Below are positions 44,876 to 56,165 of a stretch of 64,000 nucleotides of DNA, piece by piece; the first letter of the stretch is position 1; the number at the start of each line of letters is the position of its first letter. Source of the DNA: Pelodera strongyloides. Lineage: Eukaryota; Nematoda; Chromadorea; Rhabditida; Rhabditidae. A model generated the notes under the pieces. It ran no database searches. It was not told the origin of the DNA and saw only the letters and a program-made list of their open reading frames with translations. The position numbers were made by a program, and so were the translations under genes. The stretch lies in NCBI GenBank assembly GCA_036852015.1, contig JAANDG010000373.1:62001-126000 (forward strand). The letters run 5' to 3'.

Positions 44876-44937
44876 TATAATTGACGTATGACACGTCCGC
44901 ACCACGCTAGACGGATTCAGAAACCACGTGTCATAGG
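44876..44937 (-). repeat. Right member of the distant inverted repeat
   Basis: Reverse complement of 38368-38418: reads GACACGTCCGCACCACGCTA then GACGGATTCAGAAACCAC on the plus strand. See the left member for interpretation. Confidence 0.6.
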
Positions 44938-45060
44938 TTAGTTATATATTAATGGCTCTATGCCCCGTGAACTATCACGGGGTATAATCCGTGATAGTTC
45001 ACGGGGCATAGAGCCATTAATGTATAACTGACCTATGAGTTTATAAACCTATTTCACGGG

Positions 45061-45770
45061 TCAAAGAGTCAGTAATATAGTAATATATAAGTGGCTCTGT
45101 GCCCCGTGAACTATCACGGGGTATAGTCCGTGAACTATCACGGGGTATAGTCCGTGAACTATCACGGGGTATAGTCCGTGAACTATACGGGGTATAGTCC
45201 GTGAACTATCACGGTGTATAGTCCGTGAACTATCACGGGGTATAGAGTCAGTAATATATAACTGATCTATGAGTTCATGGGGCATCACTCATCTAGCCCC
45301 TCTAGTCACACCAAAAAAAGAAAAATAGTTATATATTAATGGTTCTATGCCACCGTGGACTATCACGGGGCATAGGGCCACGATCACGGGGTATAGAGTC
45401 AGAAAAAGAAAAATAGTTATATATTAATGGCTCTATGCCCCGTGAACTATCACGGGCTATGCCCCATGATAGTTCACGGTGGCATAGAGCCATTAATATA
45501 TAACTATTTTTCTTTTTCTGGTGTGACTAGAGGGGCTAGATGAGTGATGCCCCATGAACTCATAGATCAGTTATATATGACTGACTCTATACCCCGTGAT
45601 AGTTCACGGACTGTATCCCGTGATAGTTCACGGACTATACCCCGTGATAGTTCACGGACTATACCCCGTGATAGTTCACGGACTATACCCCGTGATAGTT
45701 CACGGGGCATAGAGCCATTATATATTACTATATTACTGACTCTTTGCCCCGTGAACTCATAGGTTTACAA
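45061..45770. repeat. Palindromic minisatellite pair
   Basis: Left arm 45061-45290 holds about six 24-base units (GTATAGTCCGTGAACTATCA plus CGGG). The right arm 45541-45770 holds the same array in inverted orientation, and the spacer is itself inverted (GTCACACCAAAAAAAG and CTTTTTCTGGTGTGAC). A third partial copy of the right arm follows at 45770-46030. The arms keep mirrored open frames rich in PRDSSRT; these are by-products of the repeat. Confidence 0.88.
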
Positions 45771-46069
45771 ACTCATAGGTCAGTTAACTATTAATGGCTC
45801 TATGCCCCGTGAACTATCGTGAACTATCACGGCCTATGCCCCGTGATAGTTCACGGTGGCATACAGCCATTAATATATAACTATTTTTCTTTTTCTGGTG
45901 TGACTAGAGGGGCTAGATGCCCCATGAACTCATAGATCAGTTATATATGACTGACTCTATACCCCGTGATAGTTCACGGACTGTATCCCGTGATAGTTCA
46001 CGGACTATACCCCGTGAACTATCATTTTTTTTCATAGTTATATATTACTGTTGTGATAGTTCACAATAG

Positions 46070-46635
46070 TTCATTGCCCATAACTTTTTTATATGTGGCT
46101 ATACGAGTGCCGGAAATAGTCTAGATCGCTTTTAAATCAAAGTTACCCCAGAATATGTAACCTCAAGAACTAATATCTTCACAGAATATCAAAAATTTCA
46201 CATCACTTGAAGATATTTTCTTGAGGTTACATATTCTGGGGTAACTTTGATTTAAAAGCGATCTAGACTATTGCCGGCACTCGCTGCCAATAGCACCCCT
46301 CGGATAATAGCCTCAAGTGATGTGAAATTTTTGTCTGTGAAGATATTTTCTTGAGGTTACATATTCTGGGGTAACTTTTAATTTAAAAGCGATCTAGACT
46401 ATTGCCGGCACTCGTTAGCCACATATAAAAAAGTTATGGGCAATTATTGTGTCAACATTATGAAAAAAAAATACTGTTGACACAATAATTGCCCATAACT
46501 TTTTTATATGTGGCTAACGAGTGCCGGCAGTAGTCTAGATCGCTTTTAAATCAAAGTTACCCCAGAATATGTAACCTCAAGAAAATATCTTAAGATACAA
46601 AAATTTCACATCGCTTTACGCTATTATCCGAGGGG
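46070..46635. repeat. Nested inverted repeats ending at the duplication border
   Basis: Four blocks containing TAGTCTAGATCGCTTTTAAA or its complement, with GGGGTAACTTTGATTT and TTGCCCATAACTTTTTTATA, alternate in orientation near 46080-46180, 46200-46290, 46335-46450 and 46470-46600. The last block ends CCGAGGGGTGC, and copy B homology begins at 46639. Confidence 0.9.
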
Positions 46636-46638
46636 TGC

Positions 46639-49600
46639 TGCAGAACCACTACCCCGTCTTTGACCAACTCCCCCACCTACACACCCACCAACACCAAACT
46701 GCCCCCGTGGACTTGTCTGTTCCTCTCCACCATTCCACACTATTTCGCCCTTTTTATGTCTAATTCTCTCATAAACGGATAGTTCTAATTGCTATAATAA
46801 TCGCGTATTCTCTCTCATCATTTGCGCTGCTTTCTGTCTGTGTGTATCATTTTGTGTTGCAATCTGCTCGGGTCTCTTTTTCTCGTTGATGCCTTTTTTA
46901 ATTAACAAACTAAGAAAACTTACCTTATTATGCATTATGCTTTGGTTTCTGGATGTTCAATGATTTGCTTCAATCCTTCGAACAAAGTTTATTTTGTTGA
47001 TCCATCCTAACCCTGTCCCCTTGAAATAGCTAACTTTTAACTGCACATATACTAATTTTGTAAGATTCCTTCTGTTTTATATGTGAATCGGTATGAGATG
47101 TGTTTTATAATTATACTATAAGATTGTTTTATATTGTAGTTCTGATGAGGGTTAAGGTCTCTTTTTGTTTTTGGGAATTTAAAGATGTTGGAGATTATTT
47201 CCCCTATCAGAACTCGTACTTTGTTATGTTCTTTTTAGGATATTGCAAGGGTCTTATAAAGACTGTTTTGTGATTTGTTTCGCACGCTGCCCCCTCCTAT
47301 GATGTTCATTTTCTCTCGATTATTATTATTATTCTAATTTTGTTTTTGTATCTTCCCCCTCACAGTTATCAATGCATCCTGCCTTTCATAAGCTTTCCTA
47401 ATGTTTTTTGTGCACTTTATTATTGCGAACAACTAGAAGAATATGTAACTTTCATGGAACTTAAAGCGGTATGGCACGTGGTTTGTGAAACGTGTGTTCA
47501 ATCATCTGGGCGCTTCCGGCACTGACGGTCATGAAATTTGAGTGTAATTCATGGAAATACAAGCATAGTTTCCCCACGTGTCATACCGCTTTAATGGTTG
47601 CGTAGGGCTGTATTTTACTTGAGTTGTGGTTTAATCTAAAGTCTCACTGCTGCTATCTTCCTACTAATTTAGGTGAATAATTTGTTCTTCAGGAAAAGAG
47701 CATAATCTCACTATAATATATATTACGTTATTATTTCGAATATCGATCATGTGCTAAATGAGAAGCCATTTTATAGTTTATTATTATTATCGATTTTATT
47801 GATTGAAAAGTATTTGAAGGGAGTGGAGTGTTTGTAAACTAACACGTTATCCTTATAACTAACAAGTGATCTATGAGGAAGACATCTTTCCCTATAAGTT
47901 GAACCTTCAAGTACTGTTTCAATCGGTAATTACTGTAGCTTTTCCTACTGTATTCTTTATTTCCGTCAGGACCGCGCTTCTCGGTTGTTCACATTTTAGA
48001 GTTAGAATCATTTTTTATGTGAGTTCAAGAATAAATTTATTATTGATTGTTGGTTTGTGTGGGAATGTTGAAAAAATATGGGGTGCTATTCGAGGTTCAG
48101 GTTCTGACAATTAGAAGATTTTTTAATAGTATGTGATTATGTTTCAAAATTAAGTGAAAAGTTGTCCCGAAACTAAAGGTACATTAAAATTAACTGTAGT
48201 GAATGTAGTGAAGAAGATGAGTGGACATTTTTGAAAGAAGGAGGCAAACTAGGATTTTTTTACAAAATACAGCTTCCCATTGAGCTACAGATTTGGCGGT
48301 TCAGTGCATGTTCATAGAATATACAAACATAGCTTAGGAGCAGTTTTTCTATAGGGTTGTTCTCTAAGTCATGGAAGGTGATATCTGCTTCACAAGGAAT
48401 TCATAACTACATCAACAATTTTTTTATTATGTATAAAAGACGATAACTAGGCACAACAGTAGCTTACTATACTTAATCATTTACTCCACCTGAACGAGAA
48501 ATCATTCGCATGTTCGTTCTTTCAAATTGCACTCTTTTTCCCTCACAAACGGGATGCTCTACCACACCTTTTTTGCTGAAAAGTAGCCGTTTTCCAGCTA
48601 ATTCGTCTCAACGAATCTAGCAAGGAATACCGATTTTCTGGAACGGAAAAAGTGCGATCTCTCCGTTTTTAGTTTTCTAATCTGACGGTACAATCAAGAC
48701 TGAGATGTAGAGGACAGATAGCCAGAAGCCTGAGGCATTGCGCTTGGCAAGCCTTGGTCACAAAGCAATGGTCCACAACAGTGGTAAGCAGTATTTTATG
48801 TTTGTTAGGGCTTTGTTTGTATTGTTATCGTAGGGTATACTATACTATACGGCATAGTAGGGAAGTATTAGGTAGATCGGTAGTTTCACTAATTTTGACT
48901 GTGGCTGAGACCCTCATGGTCTACTACAACTATGAAAATGTATCGTTTACTTCACTAGAGCGTTTCCCATGGAGTTGGGTTTTTGAAGCTCAACTTACGT
49001 AAACTGCTAAAGTTTCTTGGCAAAATAAGTTTCCACTTTTTCTCGAGTCGTCAAGGTCAATGCAATTCTCCGTAGGTAAATTAGCATCATTTTTCATGAA
49101 GAGTTTGAATTTATGAATTTTGCACTATCAAAGGAATATTGCCACAAGGATGAAATAAATTGATTTGTACCACCTATGATCATCTGTATCTGTAAAATCT
49201 TCTTTTAGGCAAGATCCCCTATGAGCTTCTAGGGTCCGCAGAGGGCCTTAGCCCCAATAGACGTGAGTGAACGTGATCTAGTATCACAAGGGCAATGTAC
49301 TAATCAATGGCTGCATGATTGGTTGGGGAGTACTTCTGTACAACTACAAAAATAAACTTTAAACGTTTTTTTAGGGAAACAACTTCGTGAAGTTCTCGTA
49401 ATCGCCTCAATTCTTTTTGCTGTTTTTCTTCTTTATCGCACAGTTCAGAACCATTTAATAAAAGCCCATCTTGCTGAATCGGAAATTACTGTGCCGAAGG
49501 TATTTTCATATTTTTCAATAAGTACCAAACTTTGTAGTTACGTTTCCGAAGTCCTTTGGAAGGATAATTAACTGTGATAATTAACTAATGTAATGCGTAA

Positions 49601-50160
49601 AGCACACCATTGATTTTACAACATTATTGTGAAATTAGACGAAAGTCAAAAAGTGGTTTGTTTCAAGCTTCACGGTTGCCTCTTTGACATAATTTTTCGA
49701 TCTGGTAACAAAGTTTTTACACCGCAGAAGAATCTAATTTAAGAAGATTTTAGGCGTAAGTGTTGGTTAGATTCTGTAATTTTTATTTTATTTTAGTCAT
49801 ATCCTTCACCTTTACCTGCTGGGGAACACATCACTTTATCACCAGAGGAACAGGTGCTTATTTGATCTAATCTTCAAATGAATTTATTTTGTTGCTCATC
49901 ATTTCTGACTCTCGTCACTTTCCAGAAAAATAGGTTCGCGACAGTCTGGCGGAGATGTGGCGAAATTGCCGCGTCCTTGGTGTACGCCATTTTCTCGCTG
50001 CACTTTTCATGCAATAATTATGGCCAAGTGTTGTAATTCTTCAAACCATGCGTTTCAGGAGAGACTAAAAGGCAGTTACGATGCTCAACAGAAGACAATA
50101 CAACAATCGACGCAAAATGAGGAAAAGAATTTCGAAATGGTCAAACAATTCAATTCTGAC
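46639..50160 (+). repeat. Segmental duplication, copy B
   Basis: Counterpart of 30684-34611. It includes the 5' flank and first four coding exons of the sulfotransferase. It lacks the GAGGCC MITE and the Helitron-like insert seen in copy A, so it shows the empty sites for both. It has its own different core in the TTAAAGCGG MITE at 47461-47594. Confidence 0.92.
47461..47594. mobile_element. MITE, TTAAAGCGGTATG family (copy B version)
   Basis: Left 38 bases identical to 31505; right end CACGTGTCATACCGCTTTAA. The core (CGCTTCCGGCACTGACGGTC) differs completely from copy A. Confidence 0.85.
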
Positions 50161-53100
50161 GTGAGTTGATATGAATATGGAAGTTTAAAAAATCGTTCAC
50201 TCTTCAAGAGCATAAACTTTTCAAGTGTGGTTCAATACCGTATACGAATGAGTTCTTTTACGCTTCAGTAGAGCTTTTATTCCGGGGTTGTCCGGTAAAC
50301 TATTTACGATTTATCCATATTCAACTTCTCGTAAGGTCTTATAGACGTTGCTGGACGAAAACGTAATTTTTATTTTCTCTTTTTTTTTCCAATTTTTGCG
50401 CATAGTTTGGCCGTAGCGTGGTATATAGCTGGCATGGTATGAGTAGGCTATCTTATGATATAAAGGAGAAGAGTTTGTGGCCGGGTGAATTTACTTGTGA
50501 TTACAACGAACGTTTCTACATTTCAGACATTTGGTGTAAGTAGGCAACTGTTCGCACGTTTCCAAAACAAGCGGAAAGAAATCACATAACATAGACGTTG
50601 GAATATAAGTTTCAGGACGTTTCATATACATATGCGCTGTTCGAAGTAGTGTTTGCAAAGTATTGGTAGTCGCCTCAGGCGGCAATAGCCGTCTGGTGGA
50701 TGAATATAACAATCAGAAAATGTGATCACGCCAGGTAACGAACGCTTGAGTTCAATGCCCACTGCTTACTAACGGGTAAATATTAGTAAATATGAATAAG
50801 TAAATATTTTTGATCTTTTAGCCCCTTCCTTCTAAACGAGTTTTCTCCAACATTTCTCTAGAAAAAATGTGCGAATTGAAGGATAAATGCGTTGGATTTG
50901 GATATATTCGACCTCTAATTGTGGTATGCTAATTAGCTACAGTAGAATATAGTGCAATTTATCTAATTATACTTAAAACGGCAAATAATGAACCGTGAGC
51001 TGTCTTATTCGACACAAATTTGGAATTGCATTTCTTGCCTGCAGACTGCGTGCTGTTTATTATATAGTTTTGCAAGACTTGGCTTTACTTACATTAGACG
51101 GTCTGAAACAGATTAATAATAAATAGTTTTCAACATTCCAGACTGCTCCTCAATACAAAATGATGTCCTGTCTCGTTCAAAAGTCCATGTCAACCGTTAT
51201 GTCGGCCATCTTTTGTTATTTGTTCAGAACGGAGGATTTCATCTCACAAAACAGAAGCATTGTCAGGGAATATGCAGATATCAAGTAGGTTTATGGGGTT
51301 TGCAATTATGCAACAATTCCTTGCAAATACGTACACGAAGTACCGTATTTTGAAACTAAGTATGAATATATAAATATAACACCAGTAATTATAAAATCGT
51401 TCCAAGACTCATTTTTCGGCATACTAACAAACCTTACGCTGCACCAGGGCAGCGTAAGGTTTGCAAGTATGCCGAAACTAATGCTTGGAAGATTGTTGTC
51501 AAACGTTCAACGTAAAGTCAACTGGGTCAAAAAATAAAGTAGTGCTCAGGGACAATTTGCTCCAAGTCTTTCCGCAAAATCTTTCCGCTTTCCGCGGACA
51601 AAAAAATCTTTCCGCAGACTTTCCAGGGACAAAAAAATCTTTCCGCGGTCCGTAATTGTGCGATAATTGCGGGAATCATCTACCTGGGTAGAACCTGCAC
51701 GTTAAATTTACTTGGCCAGATAGATCTTCACGAATTAAATTTTTAAATGTCTTCTTTAAATTACCCTGACCCGGTCTTTTCCGTCTACTTTTGGCAAGCG
51801 TTACGGTAATTTGTACTGTGCGCCATGTTTCAGGATGTGCAAATCTCAAAACGAGTACAAAACTGTGCCCGATTTCCTTCAATCGCTTAATATTTATCTT
51901 GACCTTCCCTCGTGGAGATTCACTGTCGTAACCAGGGAACCAGTCGATAGATTCCTATCCGGATTTATTGATCGATGTGTCAGGTAAGGGGCAATTACAA
52001 TTACAATAAACCCATTTAGGTAAGTTTGGCCCATTTTGAAACACATCGAATAGGCCAGCATTCTTATTTAGCTTATGCAAATGAACATAAACTAGAACAA
52101 AACGTCGAGCTAATTTCCAGTAAATTAGAATGAATTCAGTTGTCCACGATGCATTTCGAAAACCTGCCGGTATTTCGCTTTAATGGTTCATGCTCAAAAT
52201 GCGGTACGCGGCGCATCGTTCTCTTTTATCAACTTTGTCGTGAGGATACGGAGTGAACTCGCGTGAACCTGGCGAAGGCTTGGCGACACGTAGAATAGTG
52301 CAGGGATGCAGGGAAGCCCCAAGCATTACGGTGAAGTATGGACTGCACTTTGCATAACCACATAATTCAGAGTACGCGATTCATGTGATGGATGCGGTCT
52401 AAATATGACATGTTTTATGGAAAAACAATTCGAAAGAATGCTTTACTTCCAAAAAGAACAACAACAGGGAAATAAACATTTGAAAATCTCCATGGAAGAT
52501 ATACACACAATGCCGCAGTCTTGGTAAGTTGCATTGTGGATTGGTTAGTACCTCACAACCTTTAACCAAAAGTATTTTTTGTGGAAAATCTGTAAATGTC
52601 GGTTAAATGTATGACGGCTTACTGTGGAAAAGTCACATAACATCGGTCATACGGTCATACCGCCGCAAGGATTTAGTAGCGTGCGGATACAACCAAATCG
52701 GAGCAAGCTAGTTATTTATGAGCACCGCTGACATCAGTTTAAAAATTTAAAAATTTGTTTTACGCTTCAAGTGCGTGCACCTTTATTCAACTGAGTTCAA
52801 AGTTCAATTTAAAGGTTTGCTTATGGCATGTTCCGCAGAGGTCCTGAGCAGTAGGCGACCAGTTCCAGATGACAAAATGACACTGTCATGCTAAAAATGA
52901 AAATTCCCGCTTTTTTTTTTGGTAAAACATATTAGCTCTGAACTGATCTCAATTAGAAGAAAATTGGAGCAATGTCAGATTACTGTATTGCGCTTTGTTC
53001 AATATCCCAATTCAGGCGTTGTAATATGGATCAATTCGGGTCCAAATTCGAATTCCTTCGTTATTCGAATGATCCCACTGAATCTTTACTTGGAAATCTG

Positions 53101-54006
53101 ACGAGCATGTTCAAACAACAAGGGGTGAGTTGTTTATTTACAAAAGTCGGAAACTTGATAAATAGACTATTTCTGCATGCATCAGCTCCGCTATTTCGTT
53201 TCGAAAATCTCCTGTAGCGCCACCTCTCACTAAACAAAGAGCACGCAAGAAAGAAACGATCTTCCTAAGTACATACCATAAATTACGGTACACTTACGCT
53301 GAGTGCCATTTTCATGGACTTACGCCTATTGTTAGATGCATAACCTTGAGTATTCCAGGTACCTGATAAAGATATAGCCTATATCGAACAAAGTCTAACA
53401 GGAGGGCGGACGGCACACAGGTAAATACTTCATTTTATTCTGACACTCATCCCGGACAACATTTCTATATGAAACCTGACTCGGTCAAGCACGCCGAAGC
53501 TAAAACTAAATCACGTTTCATAGCTCGCGCACGTTTTGTCACGTAACTCTTACGGGTTTCGCATTACAAAAACTTCTTTGCAGTGACAGCATTATTGAGA
53601 AGTAGAAGAGTATATTTTTAATGTCTGGAATCATAAAAGAAAACGTAAAAGTGGCATTTAATTATTCCTAAACCTGTATTACTCTCCAATTAAAGCGAAA
53701 TGCTAGCTCCTTTGGAAAATTTGCATATGATAAGCAAATCCTATGTATCCTATGCTAATTTTGTACGATCGTCCACGGCAATCGTACAAAATAGCATTAG
53801 GATACATAGGATTTGCTTATCATATGCAAATTTTCCAAAGGGGCTAGCATTTCGCTTTAACAAAGCCTTGCTTCAGCACCGTACAAAGTGAGGCGCGTGC
53901 CTTCCTCGAATCGCGTCTCCGCCAGTCGCCCTATCTAATGGAATATATCGTCCGAATGTTCAATGTCGATTACACCAAACTAAAATATCCACTTCCTCAG
54001 ATTTAA
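48768..54006 (+). CDS. Membrane-anchored sulfotransferase, full-length copy B
   Basis: Transfers sulfate from PAPS to an acceptor, probably carbohydrate, in the Golgi; the acceptor is unknown. Exons: 48768-48783, 49375-49499, 49797-49853, 50059-50160, 50822-50923, 51142-51284, 51834-51983, 52371-52523, 53016-53124, 53359-53420, 53584-53601 and 53889-54006, giving 384 aa plus stop with consistent phases. A type II anchor (VLVIASILFAVFLLY) follows a short cytosolic MVHNSGKQLRE. The PAPS-binding segments are SCLVQKSMSTVMSAI and VVTREPVDRFLSGFIDRC. The cysteine-rich DSCDGCGLNMTCFMEKQFER segment and RMFNVDYTKL near the end are, as I recall, typical of the expanded nematode sulfotransferase family. 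The last intron contains a complete MITE (53690-53860). Confidence 0.88.
50451..50696 (+). mobile_element. Helitron-like non-autonomous element
   Basis: Starts TCTTATGATATAAAGGAG after an A and ends GCCTCAGGCGGCAATAGCCG then TCTGG before a T. Located in the sulfotransferase copy B intron; the matching intron of copy A lacks it. Confidence 0.72.
51417..51474. repeat. Strong hairpin
   Basis: CGGCATACTAACAAACCTTA plus CGCTGC pairs with its complement around the loop ACCAGG, with two mismatches in 26 pairs. Located in a sulfotransferase copy B intron. Confidence 0.85.
52020..52184. mobile_element. MITE, TTAAAGCGAAATACC family
   Basis: Right end CCTGCCGGTATTTCGCTTTA; left end partly degraded (CATTTTGAAACACATCG). 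Located in the copy B intron between exons 51834 and 52371. Confidence 0.75.
52758..52877. repeat. Dispersed 120-base repeat, second copy
   Basis: Close match to 13102-13219 in the same orientation; located in a sulfotransferase copy B intron. Confidence 0.8.
53690..53860. mobile_element. MITE, TTAAAGCGAAATGCC family, near-perfect hairpin
   Basis: Same structure as 10442-10616, with TTAA at both ends. It forms most of the last intron of sulfotransferase copy B, ending 28 bases before the last exon. Confidence 0.9.
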
Positions 54007-54047
54007 TTTTTTTCCACTATCCGATCTCATTGTCTCGAAAAACTTGC

Positions 54048-54089
54048 AATAAACTGTGTAATTAATGTATGTGCAATTCCAAGAATAAA
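54048..54089 (+). promoter_or_regulatory. Polyadenylation signals of the sulfotransferase
   Basis: AATAAA at 54048-54053 and again at 54084-54089, 42 and 78 bases after the stop codon. The spacing suits a short nematode 3' UTR. Confidence 0.7.
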
Positions 54090-54838
54090 CATCTTTATTG
54101 AAAAGTTTTTAATATTGAATTGTGCATCGTTATAACGGGTACTTTCCTATACGGTAAAACAACACACTCTCGCCTTGCTACTCTTCTGGCACTCGCCTAG
54201 GCGCGAGCGCGGAAATTCGACGCGTCCGCGGGAAAAGATTGCATATTTGCATTGAAAAATTCGAGATGCAGTGATGTTAAAAGCCATCCAATTTGCGCGC
54301 CTGAGAACGCAGAATCCAGCTCGTTATGCATATTTAAATACTGTCAATTAAGGCACATCAAAACTACAAATAATCAAAGCATTTAACAGCAAAAAGACGT
54401 AAAGAAACAATAAATATATGAATAATACAATGTAGCGCAATCAACTATAAAATACTGTAATAAAAAACAAATCACTAGAAGATATAAAACATAGTCACTG
54501 ACTACAAAAGACCTAGACATCTAAACCTAGGACCTATTTAAGCCTCACCCTACAGTACCCGACATAAATGACCGTATCATACATAACATACTGCGTCAAA
54601 TCTAGCTAAAAAAACTTATATACATAAACAAATAAATATATACACTCAAGAAGCAATCAATATCAATCTCTCATTATTTGCCTACAAAGAATAAATATAC
54701 ACAAAACTGACTAGAAAAAAAAGCTTACGAAAGCAACACACAACACATTAGAGCCAAATTAGAAGCTCAAGGCCTATTTACATAACACGCCGGTACATCA
54801 ATAACAATAAGAAAGAAAGGAAAAGTATAGAACTTCAT
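54090..54838. other. Convergent intergenic region
   Basis: Lies between the ends of the plus-strand sulfotransferase and the minus-strand OXLD1-type gene. The sequence is AT-rich and A-rich, consistent with 3' flanks. No gene or clear repeat seen. Confidence 0.6.
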
Positions 54839-56023
54839 TCACTGCTTATTATTTGCGGCATGTTGTCTTAATTCTCCAATGACAAACATCTTCACCCCTG
54901 GGTCCGTGATGCGTTTATTCAATTCATTTTCCACTGCTTGCATACTTTGATTCTTGTAAAACTCGACAAGTTCATGGCCTAAATCGAATTAGTAAAATCC
55001 AGTAGTGCTTAAAAATGCATGCTGGAATACTGTATAAACCGTTTACATTCAAATTTATTGCTAGAGGAGCACATAATGACCTTCAAAACCACGCATCATA
55101 CCGCTCGAAAGCGAAATACCAGCCGGTTTTTGGAACGCATTGCGTGCACCTGCTTTCTTCTGCAGCATATGCTAATGAGCAAAAATTTCAAAAAAAAATA
55201 GCCCCAATCAACCTATAAGACTACTGTGCATAAATGCACCGGCAATGCAAAACAGATAAATACACTTTACCTAGACCCCAATACTACACTTTGCATAAAT
55301 GCATAGGAACGCAAGTACTTGAGATGTGTTTCAAAAACCGGCCGGTATTTCGCTATAAACAAACAAACAAAAAAAACCAACCATACGTGATCCAGACACA
55401 ATTCGCACAGCCCATTCCACAGCACATTTCTGGGGCAGGAGGTTCTGGATGCGCGCTAAAAGGAAAATAAATAAATAAATCGACGATCGATTGATTTGCT
55501 ACAAATTCTGTAAGTCTCCACAGCTATGTTCTTCATTTGCAGTTTAGCGGAAATCATAATCCCATGTTTCCTCCCAAACTAGCGGGAAACGCGGGATTCC
55601 GTTCTTATTGCGGCGCTATTGGGGCCTTCCTAACACAAGCCTTGCCTAATGAAGAACAGAGACTTAAACCTTTCACTTTTCTTACTCCTGCCAGGAAACG
55701 GGATTTATTTTTGTTTCGAGGGAAACATGCCGTAGAAGAACAGAGACTTCCTGATAAACTACTCTGTACAAATATACAACGTTTGAAACATCGATATATA
55801 TTTAGCTCAACATGGCTCAAGAATAACCACGCCAGTGCCACCTTACGCTAGGCATACAGTACACGAGTATACTTTATTTCCAGCTCCATAAATACGACAA
55901 TTTCCCAAACTTTCAAAGGTTATACCTGTTATTATTCGCAACAACTGTACTAGTCGCCCTGTCTGTAGTGAGAGTTCGAAGACACACAAAACGACGGGCT
56001 GATGTTGTACATGTACGGAACAT
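54839..56023 (-). CDS. Oxidoreductase-like domain protein (OXLD1 type), mitochondrial
   Basis: Three exons on the minus strand, read from high to low: 56023-55926, 55455-55382 and 54978-54839. They give 103 aa with phases 2 and 1 matching. The N-terminus MFRTCTTSARRFVCLRTLTT is Arg- and Ser/Thr-rich without acidic residues, like a mitochondrial presequence. The core HPEPPAPEMCCGMGCANCVW followed by ITYGHELVEFYK has the PEPP, CC-x2-GC-x2-CVW and Y-x2-EL pattern of the oxidoreductase-like N-terminal domain, whose cysteines may bind metal; its biochemical role is not settled. The end is VKMFVIGELRQHAANNKQ. A TTGTAG eight bases before the ATG could be a trans-splice acceptor. The second intron holds two adjacent MITE pieces. 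A plus-strand open frame over exon 1 that looks like a membrane segment is its shadow. Confidence 0.85.
55040..55359. mobile_element. Two adjoining MITE pieces
   Basis: A family-3 end (TTCAAAACCACGCATCATAC) at 55081-55103 abuts a complete TTAAAGCGAAATACC element at 55106-55359, which ends CCGGCCGGTATTTCGCTA. One probably inserted into the other. Located in the last intron of the OXLD1-type gene. Confidence 0.7.
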
Positions 56024-56038
56024 TGTTGGATCTACAAT

Positions 56039-56165
56039 TAGACATCAGCTCATTAATATGTACAGTAACCATGATCAGTAATATGTACAATAACCATGAA
56101 TCAGCTCACTAATACGTACAGTAACCATGAATCAGCTCAATAATATGTACAGTAACCATGAAATT
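56039..56165. repeat. Tandem 30-base repeat upstream of the OXLD1-type gene
   Basis: About four units of CAGCTCATTAATATGTACAG plus TAACCATGAAT, imperfect, directly upstream of the ATG at 56023 (minus strand). It would lie in the promoter or outron. Confidence 0.8.

Larger units (their letters stand above)
38070..46070. repeat. Island of short palindromes CCGTGA-n4-TCACGG
   Basis: Dozens of copies of CCCGTGAACTATCACGGG or its reverse complement, often extended to perfect arms such as TATGCCCCGTGA and its complement around the loop ACTA, and further to TGGCTCTATG arms. Copies occur near 38073, 38435, 39195, 39781, 40221, 40488, 41665, 41706, 42240, 42825, 43785 and 43850, then densely from 44685 to 46025. 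A related form CCGCGAT-AG-ATCGCGG occurs near 42560 and 43331. I did not see the motif before 38070 or after 46070 in this window. Confidence 0.9.

Noticed and set aside
45061..45762. Open frames with repeated PRDSSRTI on both strands
   Set aside because: They arise from a 24-base palindromic minisatellite and mirror each other; no splice signals or other coding signs.
55543..56079. Plus-strand exon-like frames, one resembling a membrane helix (YLLLFATTVLVALSVVRVRR)
   Set aside because: The minus strand of the same bases is the presequence exon of the OXLD1-type gene, whose three exons join in phase to a recognisable domain. The plus frame has no supporting upstream exons.
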